Source: Roseibium sp. Sym1
GTDB taxonomy: Bacteria; Pseudomonadota; Alphaproteobacteria; Rhizobiales; Stappiaceae
Assembly: GCF_027359675.1 (NCBI RefSeq)
Contig: NZ_CP114786.1
Span: forward strand, 6,236,501-6,300,500
Reading direction: 5' to 3'
Length of the DNA: 64,000 bases
The notes under the pieces are model-generated. The model saw only the letters and a program-made list of their open reading frames with translations, searched no databases and had not been told where the DNA came from. Position 1 is the stretch's first letter. Each line of letters starts with the position of its first letter. Shown here in pieces: positions 46,165 through 54,616 of the stretch. The position numbers and the translations under genes were made by a program.

Positions 46165-46297
46165 ATTTTTCCTGCCTTCCCGGTCATCCAGGCGAACGAT
46201 CCTGTCTCCCGGCAATAACACCCGGAAGCGCAATCAGTGACTTGACGAATAAGCCGCCGTGACAGGCGGGCACTTGCCTTCGGAAGGGACGTCTATT

Positions 46298-46351
46298 ATT
46301 TAGGCGATAAGCTAATTACCATTCATTAGTTAGTTAGGCAACAACCTAATT
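46298..46351. promoter_or_regulatory. Two similar 20-bp operator-like sites
   Basis: Site 1 (46298-46317) reads ATTTAGGCGATAAGCTAATT and site 2 (46332-46351) AGTTAGGCAACAACCTAATT; 16 of 20 positions match and each contains a TTAG...CTAA inverted repeat. Centres are 34 bases apart, between the desaturase and ArsR-type gene starts. Likely binding sites of the adjacent ArsR-type repressor. Confidence 0.6.
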
Positions 46352-46386
46352 GATAAAATCAGGCACTTTTCAAGGATTCTTGGCCC

Positions 46387-46752
46387 ATGACAGATCGAAC
46401 CGGCGTAGTCACCGCTGCGGAGACCGGCGGCATACAGAAAATCTTTGAAGCGCTTGCCTCCGCACCACGGCGAAAGATCCTCGCTTATCTTTCACACAGC
46501 TCGTTGACGGCCGGAGAGATTGCCGAGCGTTTCGACATGTCCAAGCCATCAATCTCACAGCATCTTGGCGTGCTGGAAGGCGCCGGACTCGTGCGCAAGG
46601 AAAAGCGTGGCCAGTTTGTTCACTATTCCATCATCAAGGAAAGCTTGACCAACACCCTGAACAGCTATGTCCAAGAAGTCTGTCCGGTCTCCCGACCGCT
46701 GAAAAAGGAAAGCGCAAAGCTGAAGGGCAAGAGCGACACAGGAGGCGATTGA
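46387..46752 (+). CDS. ArsR/SdpR-type autorepressor
   Basis: 121-aa winged-helix protein: IFEALASAPRRKILAYLSHSSLTAGEIAERFDMSKPSISQHLGVLEGAGLVRKEKRGQFVHYSI. It lacks the CxC metal site of ArsR (only one Cys, in VQEVCPVSRP), resembling SdpR-type autorepressors. AAGGA lies 11-15 bases before the ATG. Divergent from the desaturase; two TTAGGC-type repeats lie between, so control of membrane lipid unsaturation is the likely role. Confidence 0.88.
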   Translation: MTDRTGVVTAAETGGIQKIFEALASAPRRKILAYLSHSSLTAGEIAERFDMSKPSISQHLGVLEGAGLVRKEKRGQFVHYSIIKESLTNTLNSYVQEVCPVSRPLKKESAKLKGKSDTGGD

Positions 46753-47001
46753 GTTCTCATTTCCTCCCCTTTGCAACAAGGATCTAATGCGTAACAATTC
46801 TGACCATGCGTCTAGACACGCGAACACTGTCAGAAACATGTTGACCCGCATGGAGAAACAAGTCGCTCCGCGAACCAAGACTCCATTTTACGCAGCGGAA
46901 CTCTGAATTTTACAAATTCTAAATCCGCTGTTGATTTGATTTGTGCTCGCACCAGTGCCCGCTGCGCTGAACCACCGAACCTCTCGTTTTGGACGCGGAA
47001 A

Positions 47002-49008
47002 ATGATACCATCCGAATGGAAGTTGAGTGCACCCGCTAAAAAAACGTTCAACATCGCCTCTCAATTCGGTCGCGTTCGGCCTTCGGCTCAACTGGCCTTG
47101 GTGACCGTCGTCTTTTTTGCGCTCGCCGTTGCTGGAATCATTCTCACGAGAGAAACGGGACGTGTCGCCTGGATCTGGCTCCCGAATGCGGCTCTTTTGG
47201 CCATCGTTCTGACTGCACCACCGTCGCGGATTATTCAGTTGATGATCGCGGCCTATGCCGGGAACCTGGCGGCAAACCTTTTCGTCGGCGACACACTGTC
47301 CAATGCTCTTGTCCTGTCTGCTCTGAACACGCTCGAGGTCTCGATTTGCGTTCTGGTTTTGAAGCGCCTTTGCCCGAGGATCGATCTGAGCAGACCCATC
47401 GATCTGTTGATCTTCGCGCTGGTGACCGGAGGCCTGGCAACAGCGACTGTGGGCTCCATTGCATCGCTCTATCTTCAACAAACGGTCGGAACGGAATTCT
47501 GGCCCGTGTTTATCAACTGGTACGGGGCGGATGCGCTCGGGATGCTGATCGTGGCCCCTTTTCTTCTGGTTGGAATTCCTCTCGACCAGAAGAAGGCCGA
47601 ACGGGATAGCCTGCTATCGCTGCAGTCGCTTGGAAGCCTTTTGCTCTGCGTCGGGATCACAAGCGCCGTGTTCGTGCAGTCTTCCTACCCGTTTCTCTTT
47701 GTCGTGATGTTGCCTCTCGCGCTCACTGCCTTCACCACGGGCGTATCGGCGACCGCACTTGCAACCTTGTCCATCGCCGCCCTGTCAATCGGCTTCACGA
47801 TCCACGGAACCGGCCCCTTCGCTCTCATGCAGGCCGATTTGAGTGTCAAAGTCATAACGTTGCAGATCTTCCTTGTGTCCTGCGTTCTGTTCGGATTGTG
47901 CACAGCCGCCGTTGTCACCCAGCAACGCCGTCTCCAGGCGGAATTGATCCGGCTCACGGAAGTCGCTCAACAGGCGAACGCTGCCAAGAGCGAATTCCTG
48001 TCGACTGTGAACCATGAACTGCGGACACCCCTGACGTCCATTCGTGGCGCCATCGGACTTCTGGCCGGAGGTGCCGGAGGCTCGCTTCCGGAAAAAGCCC
48101 AAAACCTGCTGAAAATATCGAAGCTAAACTGCGAACGCCTGCTTATTCTCGTAAATGACATTCTTGAGATCGAGAAGATCGAGTCTGGAAAATACACCGC
48201 CGACACCAAGAAAACAAAAATCCGGAAATCTCTCGAAGACGCTGTTCTCTTGAGTTCGATTTACATGCCGGACAAGGAAATATCGCTTTCCCTCATCGAC
48301 AGAACACCGAATTGCGAAGTCAAAATTGACGAAGATCGCTTCAAGCAGGCCATTTTGAACCTGATTTCGAACGCGATAAAATTTTCACCGGCCCAGTCCG
48401 CAGTCGAACTGTGCACCATGCCGGGATCCGACAACACCATCAGAATTAGCGTCAAAGACCAGGGCCCAGGCATTCCGGACGATTTTGCTGACAAGGTCTT
48501 CCAGAAATTCGAGCAGGCTGAGAAGGGGAGTACGCGGAAGGTAACCGGAACGGGGCTCGGTCTGAGCATCACCAAAGCTCTCATCGAACTCATGGATGGA
48601 ACAATCGGGTTCCGCAGAAACAAGAAGGTGGGCACCGAGTTTTTCATCGATCTGCCGACGGCAATGCCTCCGGAGCACGCTGATCTCGACAAGAGGCTCG
48701 TATTCCTGGCGATCGGTCAGGACAATGTATCTGAAAGCATGGCCCTTGCCACCGACAAAGGCTGGGTTGTGGACCTGACCACCAGTCTTTCCGGCCTCGA
48801 GATCCTGCTCAAGGAACAGAGCTATGACGCCGTCATCGTCTCCCAGCGGTTTGTCGTGGACCCGACTTTGAGTGACATTTTCGATCGGCATGGAGCCACA
48901 GCGCAAAGCGAACCCTTGGTCGTTGCCGATACCCAGCTTGAAAGCTTCCTTGCGAAGAATGGCGCGCAGATTGAGCAAGGCCCTATTCGAATGCCCGTCT
49001 CGAATTGA
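47002..49008 (+). CDS. MASE1 sensor histidine kinase
   Basis: 668-aa kinase. Residues ~25-300 form the multi-helix MASE1 sensor (AWIWLPNAALLAIVLTAPPSRIIQLMIAAYAGNLAANLF and NWYGADALGMLIVAPFLL). HisKA with His338 (STVNHELRTPLTSIRGAIGLL), N-box NLISNAIKFSP, G1 DQGPGIPDDF, G2 GTGLGLSITKALIELM. A C-terminal ~110-aa extension (LVFLAIGQDNVSESMALATDKGWVVDLTTSLSGLEILLKEQSYDAVIVSQRF) resembles a receiver domain without the phospho-acceptor Asp at the usual spot. ATG 47002 chosen; no cognate regulator adjacent. Confidence 0.9.
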   Translation: MIPSEWKLSAPAKKTFNIASQFGRVRPSAQLALVTVVFFALAVAGIILTRETGRVAWIWLPNAALLAIVLTAPPSRIIQLMIAAYAGNLAANLFVGDTLSNALVLSALNTLEVSICVLVLKRLCPRIDLSRPIDLLIFALVTGGLATATVGSIASLYLQQTVGTEFWPVFINWYGADALGMLIVAPFLLVGIPLDQKKAERDSLLSLQSLGSLLLCVGITSAVFVQSSYPFLFVVMLPLALTAFTTGVSATALATLSIAALSIGFTIHGTGPFALMQADLSVKVITLQIFLVSCVLFGLCTAAVVTQQRRLQAELIRLTEVAQQANAAKSEFLSTVNHELRTPLTSIRGAIGLLAGGAGGSLPEKAQNLLKISKLNCERLLILVNDILEIEKIESGKYTADTKKTKIRKSLEDAVLLSSIYMPDKEISLSLIDRTPNCEVKIDEDRFKQAILNLISNAIKFSPAQSAVELCTMPGSDNTIRISVKDQGPGIPDDFADKVFQKFEQAEKGSTRKVTGTGLGLSITKALIELMDGTIGFRRNKKVGTEFFIDLPTAMPPEHADLDKRLVFLAIGQDNVSESMALATDKGWVVDLTTSLSGLEILLKEQSYDAVIVSQRFVVDPTLSDIFDRHGATAQSEPLVVADTQLESFLAKNGAQIEQGPIRMPVSN

Positions 49009-49356
49009 AAAGCCGAATGGTCCTTGACCACAGGACCACGGCATCAAGGCTTCCTTCGATCCATCCTTGCCGAGCATACTGACCGACGATTGGTACACAC
49101 TGCCGCATTGCGATAACCCCGGTTGTCGGTGTCCCATGCCCCCGCGCAGACATGACTGCAATGTCGGCCGAATAAGGTGCGTCGCCAGCATGGACCGCAC
49201 TCCAGATGAACCGATCATCGGGCACGCAAGGACCGGTCATATCCAAGCATGTTGGCCAGTGAGTACCGCTCGAGAGCAATTCTACCTTTTCTCCCCCTCG
49301 CCTTCCCCGTAAGGTCTCCCGAATTCTTCGTTCACGATTTCCCACCGGACCTTCCC
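49009..49356. other. 348-base stretch without a supported gene
   Basis: Between the MASE1 kinase and the dehydrogenase. A minus-strand frame (about 48983-49345) encodes a protein-like stretch with regular amino-acid composition (SADIAVMSARGHGTPTTGVIAMRQCVPIVGQ) but overlaps the kinase C-terminus and has no family I recognise; it may be a gene remnant. Confidence 0.3.
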
Positions 49357-50307
49357 ATGACCATCGACATCCTGATGCCCCGCCCGATGCTGCCGATTGT
49401 TCAGGAGCAGCTCGATGCCAATTTCACCGTGCACCGGCTCTACGAGGCGGACGATCCCGAGACACTGCTGGCGGAGGTCGGTGAGAAGATCCGTGGTGTT
49501 GCCATGGCGTTCGGGCCGGTCGACAAGGCGTTTCTCTCGAAGATCCCCAATGCGGAGATCGTCGCCAGTTTCGGGGTCGGTTACGACCACATCAACACCG
49601 ATGATTGCCTCGCGGCGAAGGTGACGGTCACGCACACGCCGGACGTGCTGACGGAGGAAGTTGCCGACACGGCTCTCGGGCTGATGCTGATGACGGTGCG
49701 CGAATTCGGCCAGGCGGAACAATGGCTGCGCCAGGGCAACTGGGAAGCCAAGGGCCCCTACCCGCTGACACAGGCAACGCTGCAGGGCCGCACGCTCGGC
49801 ATTTTCGGGCTCGGGCGGATCGGCAAGGCCATCGCGAAGCGCGCCGAGGCCTTCGGCATGGAGATCCACTATCACGGCCGCCGCAAGCAGGATGGCGTAG
49901 CCTATCCCTATCACGCCACGCTGAAGGACCTCGCCGCCGCCTGCGACACGCTGATGGTGGTCGCCCCGGGCGGCGCCGAAACACAGCATGCGGTCAACGC
50001 GGAGGTTCTCGAGGCGCTCGGGCCGAACGGCATCGTCATCAACATCGGACGGGGCACGGTCATTGACGAGGCCGCGCTGATTGCCGCGCTGGAAAACGGC
50101 ACGATCTTTGGCGCCGGTCTGGACGTGTTCGAACAGGAGCCGAAGGTTCCGGAAAAGCTGCTCGCGCTGCCCCGGGTCACCGTCCTGCCCCATGTCGGCT
50201 CGGCTTCGCAGGCCACCCGCAATGCCATGGGCCAGCTGGTGGTCGACAACCTAAAGAGCTGGTTCGACACCGGCAAGGCCGTCTCGCCGGTGCCGGAAAT
50301 GGGTTGA
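49357..50307 (+). CDS. D-isomer 2-hydroxyacid dehydrogenase
   Basis: 316-aa NAD(P)-dependent dehydrogenase of the glyoxylate/hydroxypyruvate reductase type. Rossmann motif LGIFGLGRIGKAIAKRAEAFGMEIHYHGRR, the basic residues HGRRKQ suggesting NADP, catalytic Arg in INIGRGTVID, Glu in DVFEQEPKVPEKL and His in VLPHVGSAS. Start MTIDILMPRP at 49357 where family sequence begins. Confidence 0.93.
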   Translation: MTIDILMPRPMLPIVQEQLDANFTVHRLYEADDPETLLAEVGEKIRGVAMAFGPVDKAFLSKIPNAEIVASFGVGYDHINTDDCLAAKVTVTHTPDVLTEEVADTALGLMLMTVREFGQAEQWLRQGNWEAKGPYPLTQATLQGRTLGIFGLGRIGKAIAKRAEAFGMEIHYHGRRKQDGVAYPYHATLKDLAAACDTLMVVAPGGAETQHAVNAEVLEALGPNGIVINIGRGTVIDEAALIAALENGTIFGAGLDVFEQEPKVPEKLLALPRVTVLPHVGSASQATRNAMGQLVVDNLKSWFDTGKAVSPVPEMG

Positions 50308-50377
50308 GCCGTCCAGTCTTGCCGCAATCCACGCCTGCCGGATGGATCCAAACCGTTTCTGGCGCGTTTATCAGGTA

Positions 50378-50640
50378 ATACCAACCGCACTTAATAGGAA
50401 CCCATCTGACCGCGTTTGGAGACTGTTCGGCAAGGAGCAGATTGCAGGGCGATACGGGGTATCGTCCAAAATCTGCGACGCGGCAGAACAGCCTCCAAAC
50501 GCGGCCTTCGGTGGCCTGTTCCGGCCCGCCGGACGGCGTTGCGCCGCTTGAACGGCCAACCAGGCCGTCCTGCGCAACGCGCCTTGCCGGCAAACCGGAA
50601 CAACGACATCAGATCGGTTCCTATTAATTGCGGTTGGTAT
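50378..50640. mobile_element. MITE-like inverted-repeat element 3 (263 bp)
   Basis: Terminal inverted repeats at 50378-50409 and 50609-50640 match at 30 of 32 positions and start ATACCAACCGC. Two inner hairpins: CCGCGTTTGGAG...CTCCAAACGCGG (50410-50504) with CGATAC/GTATCG at its tip, and GTTCCGG...CCGGAAC enclosing GCGTTGCGCCGCT / GCGCAACGCG. The second hairpin shares its core with element 2 (19258-19557). No transposase. Confidence 0.8.
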
Positions 50641-50954
50641 AGGCCTCGCGCCCAAACGGGGTCAGACGGGTGTCGAGTGCGGTCAGCGTATCGCATGACA
50701 TTCACCGAACATTGCCGCGGCAACCTCCGGCAATCCTTCGGAATACCGGGACCCAACCTCCCGTAGCCTGTCCTGAAAGCGCCTCTGCCTGCCCCGCGGA
50801 GGCGTTTTTGGCGAGTCTTGCGCCAAGACGCGCAAAAAAATAATTCCCTGCCTGCATCCGGATCCGTTGCTGCGGTGTACCCGCTTCATGGCGCGGGAAA
50901 CCTCATCGGCTGAAAAAGCCGCGCCGGGAAGTCCAACCGGAGGATGTTTACGAG
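50641..50954. other. Leader region of the fasciclin gene
   Basis: About 310 bases with no supported gene. The part nearest the fasciclin start includes CGCAAAAAAATAATTCCC and GGAGGATGTTTACGAG, the latter containing the ribosome site GGAGG just upstream of 50955. Confidence 0.4.
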
Positions 50955-51500
50955 ATGACCAAAACACTTGCCCTGACTGCCCTTGTTGCCGCCAGCCTTG
51001 CCGCCGGCCCCGCCCTTGCCAATCCGCAAGTCGGCGGCGCACCGATGTACGAGACCAGGACCATTGTCGAGAATGCCGTCAATTCGAAGGACCACACCAC
51101 CCTGGTCGCGGCGGTGAAGGCGGCCGGGCTTGTCGACACGCTGCAGACCCCGGGCCCGTTCACGGTGTTCGCGCCGACCAACGACGCCTTCGCCAAACTG
51201 CCCGACGGCACCGTCGACGCCCTGCTGAAGCCGGAAAACAAGGATCAGCTCACCAAGGTGCTGACCGCCCATGTTGTGTCCGGCGACATTTCGGGTGCGG
51301 ACCTGATGGCCTGGGCCAAGTCCCGGGGCGGCCGCTACAACATGCAGACGGTCTCCGGCGATGCCCTGACCGCCGTCGTCAAGGGCTCCAGCCTTTACAT
51401 ATTCGATGAGGCCGGCGGCGCCGCGAAGGTGACGATCTCGGACGTCAACCAGTCGAACGGCGTCATTCACGTGGTCAACGACGTGCTCCTGCCGAAGTGA
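50955..51500 (+). CDS. Fasciclin (FAS1) domain protein
   Basis: 181-aa exported protein with signal peptide (MTKTLALTALVAASLAAGPALA) and one FAS1 domain: TIVENAVNSKDHTTLVAAVKAAGLVDTLQTPGPFTVFAPTNDAFAKLPDGTVDALLKPENKDQLTKVLTAHVVSGDISG ... GVIHVVNDVLLPK. FAS1 proteins mediate adhesion or matrix interactions. A strong terminator follows. Confidence 0.95.
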   Translation: MTKTLALTALVAASLAAGPALANPQVGGAPMYETRTIVENAVNSKDHTTLVAAVKAAGLVDTLQTPGPFTVFAPTNDAFAKLPDGTVDALLKPENKDQLTKVLTAHVVSGDISGADLMAWAKSRGGRYNMQTVSGDALTAVVKGSSLYIFDEAGGAAKVTISDVNQSNGVIHVVNDVLLPK

Positions 51501-51548
51501 CCTGACGCCGAAATCGGGGCCGGTTCCTGCCAAACCGGTCCCCGCATG

Positions 51549-51590
51549 GAAATGCTCCCGCGATGCCCCCTCGGGAGCGTTTCCTTTTTT
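51549..51590 (+). terminator. Rho-independent terminator after the fasciclin gene
   Basis: GAAATGCTCCCG (51549-51560) pairs with CGGGAGCGTTTC (51572-51583), one mismatch, followed by CTTTTTT. Located 49 bases after the stop codon. Confidence 0.85.
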
Positions 51591-51609
51591 CAGGACCGGA
51601 TATGGAAGT

Positions 51610-51918
51610 TCAGCTGATGACTTCGCCGACCAGCATCTGCGGCCTGGTGTTTGTGTAGTTCGGGATGTCGGCCAGCACCGGTCCGGCGGCTTCCAGGGCG
51701 AGGGACAGTTTCTCCTGGCTTTCGAAGACCATCGTGGCGATCGCGTAATAGTCGGGCGGCGCGTCCGGGCCACCCGCCAATCCCCTGGAGGCCTGCACCA
51801 TCAGCAGGAACGGTCCCATGTGCTCGCTGACCAGCGGCATGTGGGTGGATTTGTAGTAGTCGTGATCAAAGGTCGTGTCGGGTGTGATCGGATACAGCAC
51901 CTGCAGGGTAATCGCCAT
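51610..51918 (-). CDS. EthD family protein
   Basis: 102-aa small ferredoxin-like-fold protein: TLQVLYPITPDTTFDHDYYKSTHMPLVSEHMGPFLLMVQASRGLAGGPDAPPDYYAIATMVFESQEKLSLALE, the EthD pattern with H-x-P (HMPLV). GGGAGGACACG precedes the ATG at 51918. Role unknown; EthD proteins often accompany oxidative degradation pathways. Confidence 0.9.
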   Translation of the reverse strand: MAITLQVLYPITPDTTFDHDYYKSTHMPLVSEHMGPFLLMVQASRGLAGGPDAPPDYYAIATMVFESQEKLSLALEAAGPVLADIPNYTNTRPQMLVGEVIS

Positions 51919-52079
51919 CGTGTCCTCCCATTTACCCGGCTGGAGGCCGGGGCTGAAGCCGCCGCCTCCTGGCGGAGGCTTCGGGGACTGCGAGGGTAAC
52001 ACGCAATGCGCGAGCGGCCAGCCCGTGCAGGCAAACCGGTTAACGCGAGGATCGGCCGGACCCCCGAACGGTGTGAAGG

Positions 52080-53507
52080 TCACCGCGCCGTGACTGCCGG
52101 AAGCGGTTCCCGGGGCACCATGATCCTGCCGTTCATCATGACAAGGCGGATGTCCCGGGTAGCCCCGATCTGGACGGTCGGGTCGGATCCGAGCAACAAG
52201 ATATCCGCCTCCTTGCCCGGCTCCAGCGTTCCCGTCCTGTCGTCGATCCCGAGGCCGATTGCGCCGTTCAAGGTCGCCATGCGCAAGATGTCCACGGGCG
52301 GCAGTCCGGCTTCGGCGAGAAGCGCCATTTCGTCGTGCATGCTGACACCCGGAATAATCCACGGCGTGGGCGTATCCGTCCCGACTGTCTGAAGGACGCC
52401 GCCTTCGTGCAGCGCACGCACCCAGGCCTGCAGTTTCGGCCAGACGGCCCTGGCCTCGCCATACATGTCCGGCGTCCAGTTGGCAGTGAAGGAAAACGCT
52501 TTCCAGCCTGTCACGAAGGCGGCCGGCGCCTCCGCAAGATCCGGGTGCTCAATCCAACGCAGATCGTCACCGAAGAACTTCGTGTGCATGGCGATCAGAG
52601 TGACGTCGTTGACCACCTTGCGGTCCGCCATTTCGGCGATCATTTCCCTGACGGCATCGGAACCGATGTCGATACGATCCAGCCAGTCGACCCGCTGCAT
52701 CAGGCTGAAGCGCCGCATGTCCTTGAGATCCGCTTCGGCGATGTAGTCGTTGCTCCAGGGTGCGGCATGGCTGACACCGGCCACGCCGCGTCTGGCGGCT
52801 TCGGTCCAGGATGTCCTCCCGGCATGGTGGAAGACGGGCATTCCGTGCTTCGCGGCCTCCTCGACCGCGACCGATACCATCTCGGGCGTAAAGCTGGAAT
52901 AGATCTTGATATGGTCCACGCCGTTGAGCGCCTGCCACTCGATTTCGCGCGCAACCTCTTCAGGCGTGAAAACGGGCGCAAAGTAGGGCGAGGTGAAGGA
53001 CGATTGTATCAGGCTCCGGCCCGCGGTCTTGATCTCAGGCGCGACGAACGAACCGTCGGCGGCGAGGCGGCGCAACTGCACCGCCGCCTCCGTGGGCCCG
53101 CCGGCGTCACGAACGGTCGTGACGCCATATGCGACAAGGTCCGCGAGCATTTCCTGCGTGGCCTGCCAATCGTACTGGCTTGCCAGCGTGCCATCGGATG
53201 TCCAGGGATGGTTCAGGAGATGCGCATGGCTTTCGACAAGACCGGGCATGGCGAAGCCTCCCTCGGCAACGATGTCATCCCCCGGTTCCGGCACGAAGCC
53301 GGAGGCGTCGACGATCGCGGAAATAACCTGCCCCTCAACGATGACGGCCTTGTTCCGGACAACCATGCCGTTGCTGACGTCGAGGACGTCTACATTCAGC
53401 AGCACCGTTCGTCCCTTGGAGCCCGACTGGCCAAGGACGTTGCTCGTGGATAGACAGAGGGTGGCAACAAGGCAAATCAGAGCCTTCATAATCAAATGCG
53501 GCGTCAT
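52080..53507 (-). CDS. Secreted amidohydrolase family protein
   Basis: 475-aa metal-dependent hydrolase with a signal peptide (MKALICLVATLCLSTSNVLG). Metal ligands: ESHAHLLNHP (HxH), Lys in VDHIKIYSSF, His in MPVFHHAG and later Asp in VGTDTPTPW; ends with LGIDDRTGTLEPGKEADILLLGSDP, typical of imidazolonepropionase/prolidase-like amidohydrolases. Start ATG 53507 has AGGATTGAGAA upstream; ATG 53489 would be the shorter alternative. Substrate unknown. Confidence 0.9.
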   Translation of the reverse strand: MTPHLIMKALICLVATLCLSTSNVLGQSGSKGRTVLLNVDVLDVSNGMVVRNKAVIVEGQVISAIVDASGFVPEPGDDIVAEGGFAMPGLVESHAHLLNHPWTSDGTLASQYDWQATQEMLADLVAYGVTTVRDAGGPTEAAVQLRRLAADGSFVAPEIKTAGRSLIQSSFTSPYFAPVFTPEEVAREIEWQALNGVDHIKIYSSFTPEMVSVAVEEAAKHGMPVFHHAGRTSWTEAARRGVAGVSHAAPWSNDYIAEADLKDMRRFSLMQRVDWLDRIDIGSDAVREMIAEMADRKVVNDVTLIAMHTKFFGDDLRWIEHPDLAEAPAAFVTGWKAFSFTANWTPDMYGEARAVWPKLQAWVRALHEGGVLQTVGTDTPTPWIIPGVSMHDEMALLAEAGLPPVDILRMATLNGAIGLGIDDRTGTLEPGKEADILLLGSDPTVQIGATRDIRLVMMNGRIMVPREPLPAVTAR

Positions 53508-53572
53508 TTTCTCAATCCTGCTTGAAAAGCCGAACACATGGCCCGGTTCGGAAGGGGTCCGACGTCGGATCG

Positions 53573-54460
53573 TCAAGGCACCAGACTTGCCGCCAGCGCC
53601 CTGCCGATCCCCGCGATGGCATTGTTACGGGCCTCGAAGGAGGCCGCCGTCTGGGTGATGTAGATGGCGATCACCACCGGTTTGCGGCCATCGGGCCAGA
53701 TCACCGCGATGTTGTTGGCGCCGGCTCCGGTCTTGTCGGCGATGCGCCAGCCGTCCGGCAGGCCCGCGCGCAAGGTGGCATTGCCGACCTTGTTGCCGAC
53801 AAGCCAGTCCGTGAGCTGCTTGCGCCCGGCGTCCGGAAGGGTTTCTTCCAGGACCAGTTTCTTCAGGGTCCGGGCGGCCGCATCCGGGCTGGTCGTGTCC
53901 CGCTCGTCGCCGGGAATACCGCTGTTCAATTCCGGTTCCCAACGGTCCGAGCGGGTCACGTCGTCGCCGATGGCACGCAGATAGGCGGTCAGGGCTTCGG
54001 GCCCGCCGATTTCCTTCATCACCAGATTGGCAGCGGCATTGTCGCTGATGGTGACGGTGATTTCGCACAGATCGCGCAGGCTGAGCGGGGCGCCGCCAAC
54101 ATGTTTTTCCGTCACGGGCGAATAAGACACCAGATCGCTGTCCCGGATCATCACCTTACGGTCCGGATCCACCAGACCTTTTGCACCCGCGTCCAGCAGC
54201 GCTGCACACAGGAAGGCCTTGAAGGTGCTGTTGGTCGGAAAGCGCTCGTCTCCCCTGTGCTGCCACGTGTCGCCGGTTTCCGTGTCGATCACGGCAACGC
54301 CGATACGGGCGGACAGCCGCGTTTCGGCATCCAGGACAGCACGTTCCAGGGCAGTGCTTGAAAAGTCCCCCGCCCACGCGGACATCACGGTTGCCGACAT
54401 GGCCGTCATCGCAGCAAGAACAGCGCCCGTGCGGGCAAATTTAAGGGTCGATCGGATCAT
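53573..54460 (-). CDS. bla: Class A beta-lactamase
   Basis: 295-aa serine beta-lactamase with signal peptide (~30 aa). Active-site motifs complete: Ser78-Thr-Phe-Lys81 (S-x-x-K), Ser139-Asp-Asn (SDN), Glu175 in the omega loop (RWEPELN) and Lys-Thr-Gly (DKTGAG). Cys85 and Cys132 occupy the positions of the class A disulfide (Ambler 77/123). ATG at 54460 puts the signal peptide first. Divergent from a LysR gene, the classical ampR-bla arrangement, so induction by cell-wall muropeptides is likely. Confidence 0.95.
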   Translation of the reverse strand: MIRSTLKFARTGAVLAAMTAMSATVMSAWAGDFSSTALERAVLDAETRLSARIGVAVIDTETGDTWQHRGDERFPTNSTFKAFLCAALLDAGAKGLVDPDRKVMIRDSDLVSYSPVTEKHVGGAPLSLRDLCEITVTISDNAAANLVMKEIGGPEALTAYLRAIGDDVTRSDRWEPELNSGIPGDERDTTSPDAAARTLKKLVLEETLPDAGRKQLTDWLVGNKVGNATLRAGLPDGWRIADKTGAGANNIAVIWPDGRKPVVIAIYITQTAASFEARNNAIAGIGRALAASLVP

Positions 54461-54616
54461 TTCTTCAGGTCTCCAGCAAGGGTCCGATCTGCCGCGGCCG
54501 TTTGCCCCCCGGACCTGCAGCAGAAAACACGGGGAACCTGCCTCTGCCACAGATATTACGCAAATGATGATTAGTGAGGTTAGCCATGAGAAAAACTTGG
54601 CCGAAAAGGAAGGCGC
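54461..54616. promoter_or_regulatory. bla/ampR divergent control region
   Basis: 156 bases between the divergent starts, with an AT-rich patch (AGATATTACGCAAATGATGATTAG) and TTAGCCATGAGAAAAACTTGG. An AmpR operator is expected here; I can see no unambiguous LTTR palindrome. Confidence 0.4.

Noticed and set aside
48983..49345. 120-aa minus-strand gene
   Set aside because: Protein-like segment but overlaps the histidine kinase end, has no clear start signal and no recognised family; left as possible remnant.
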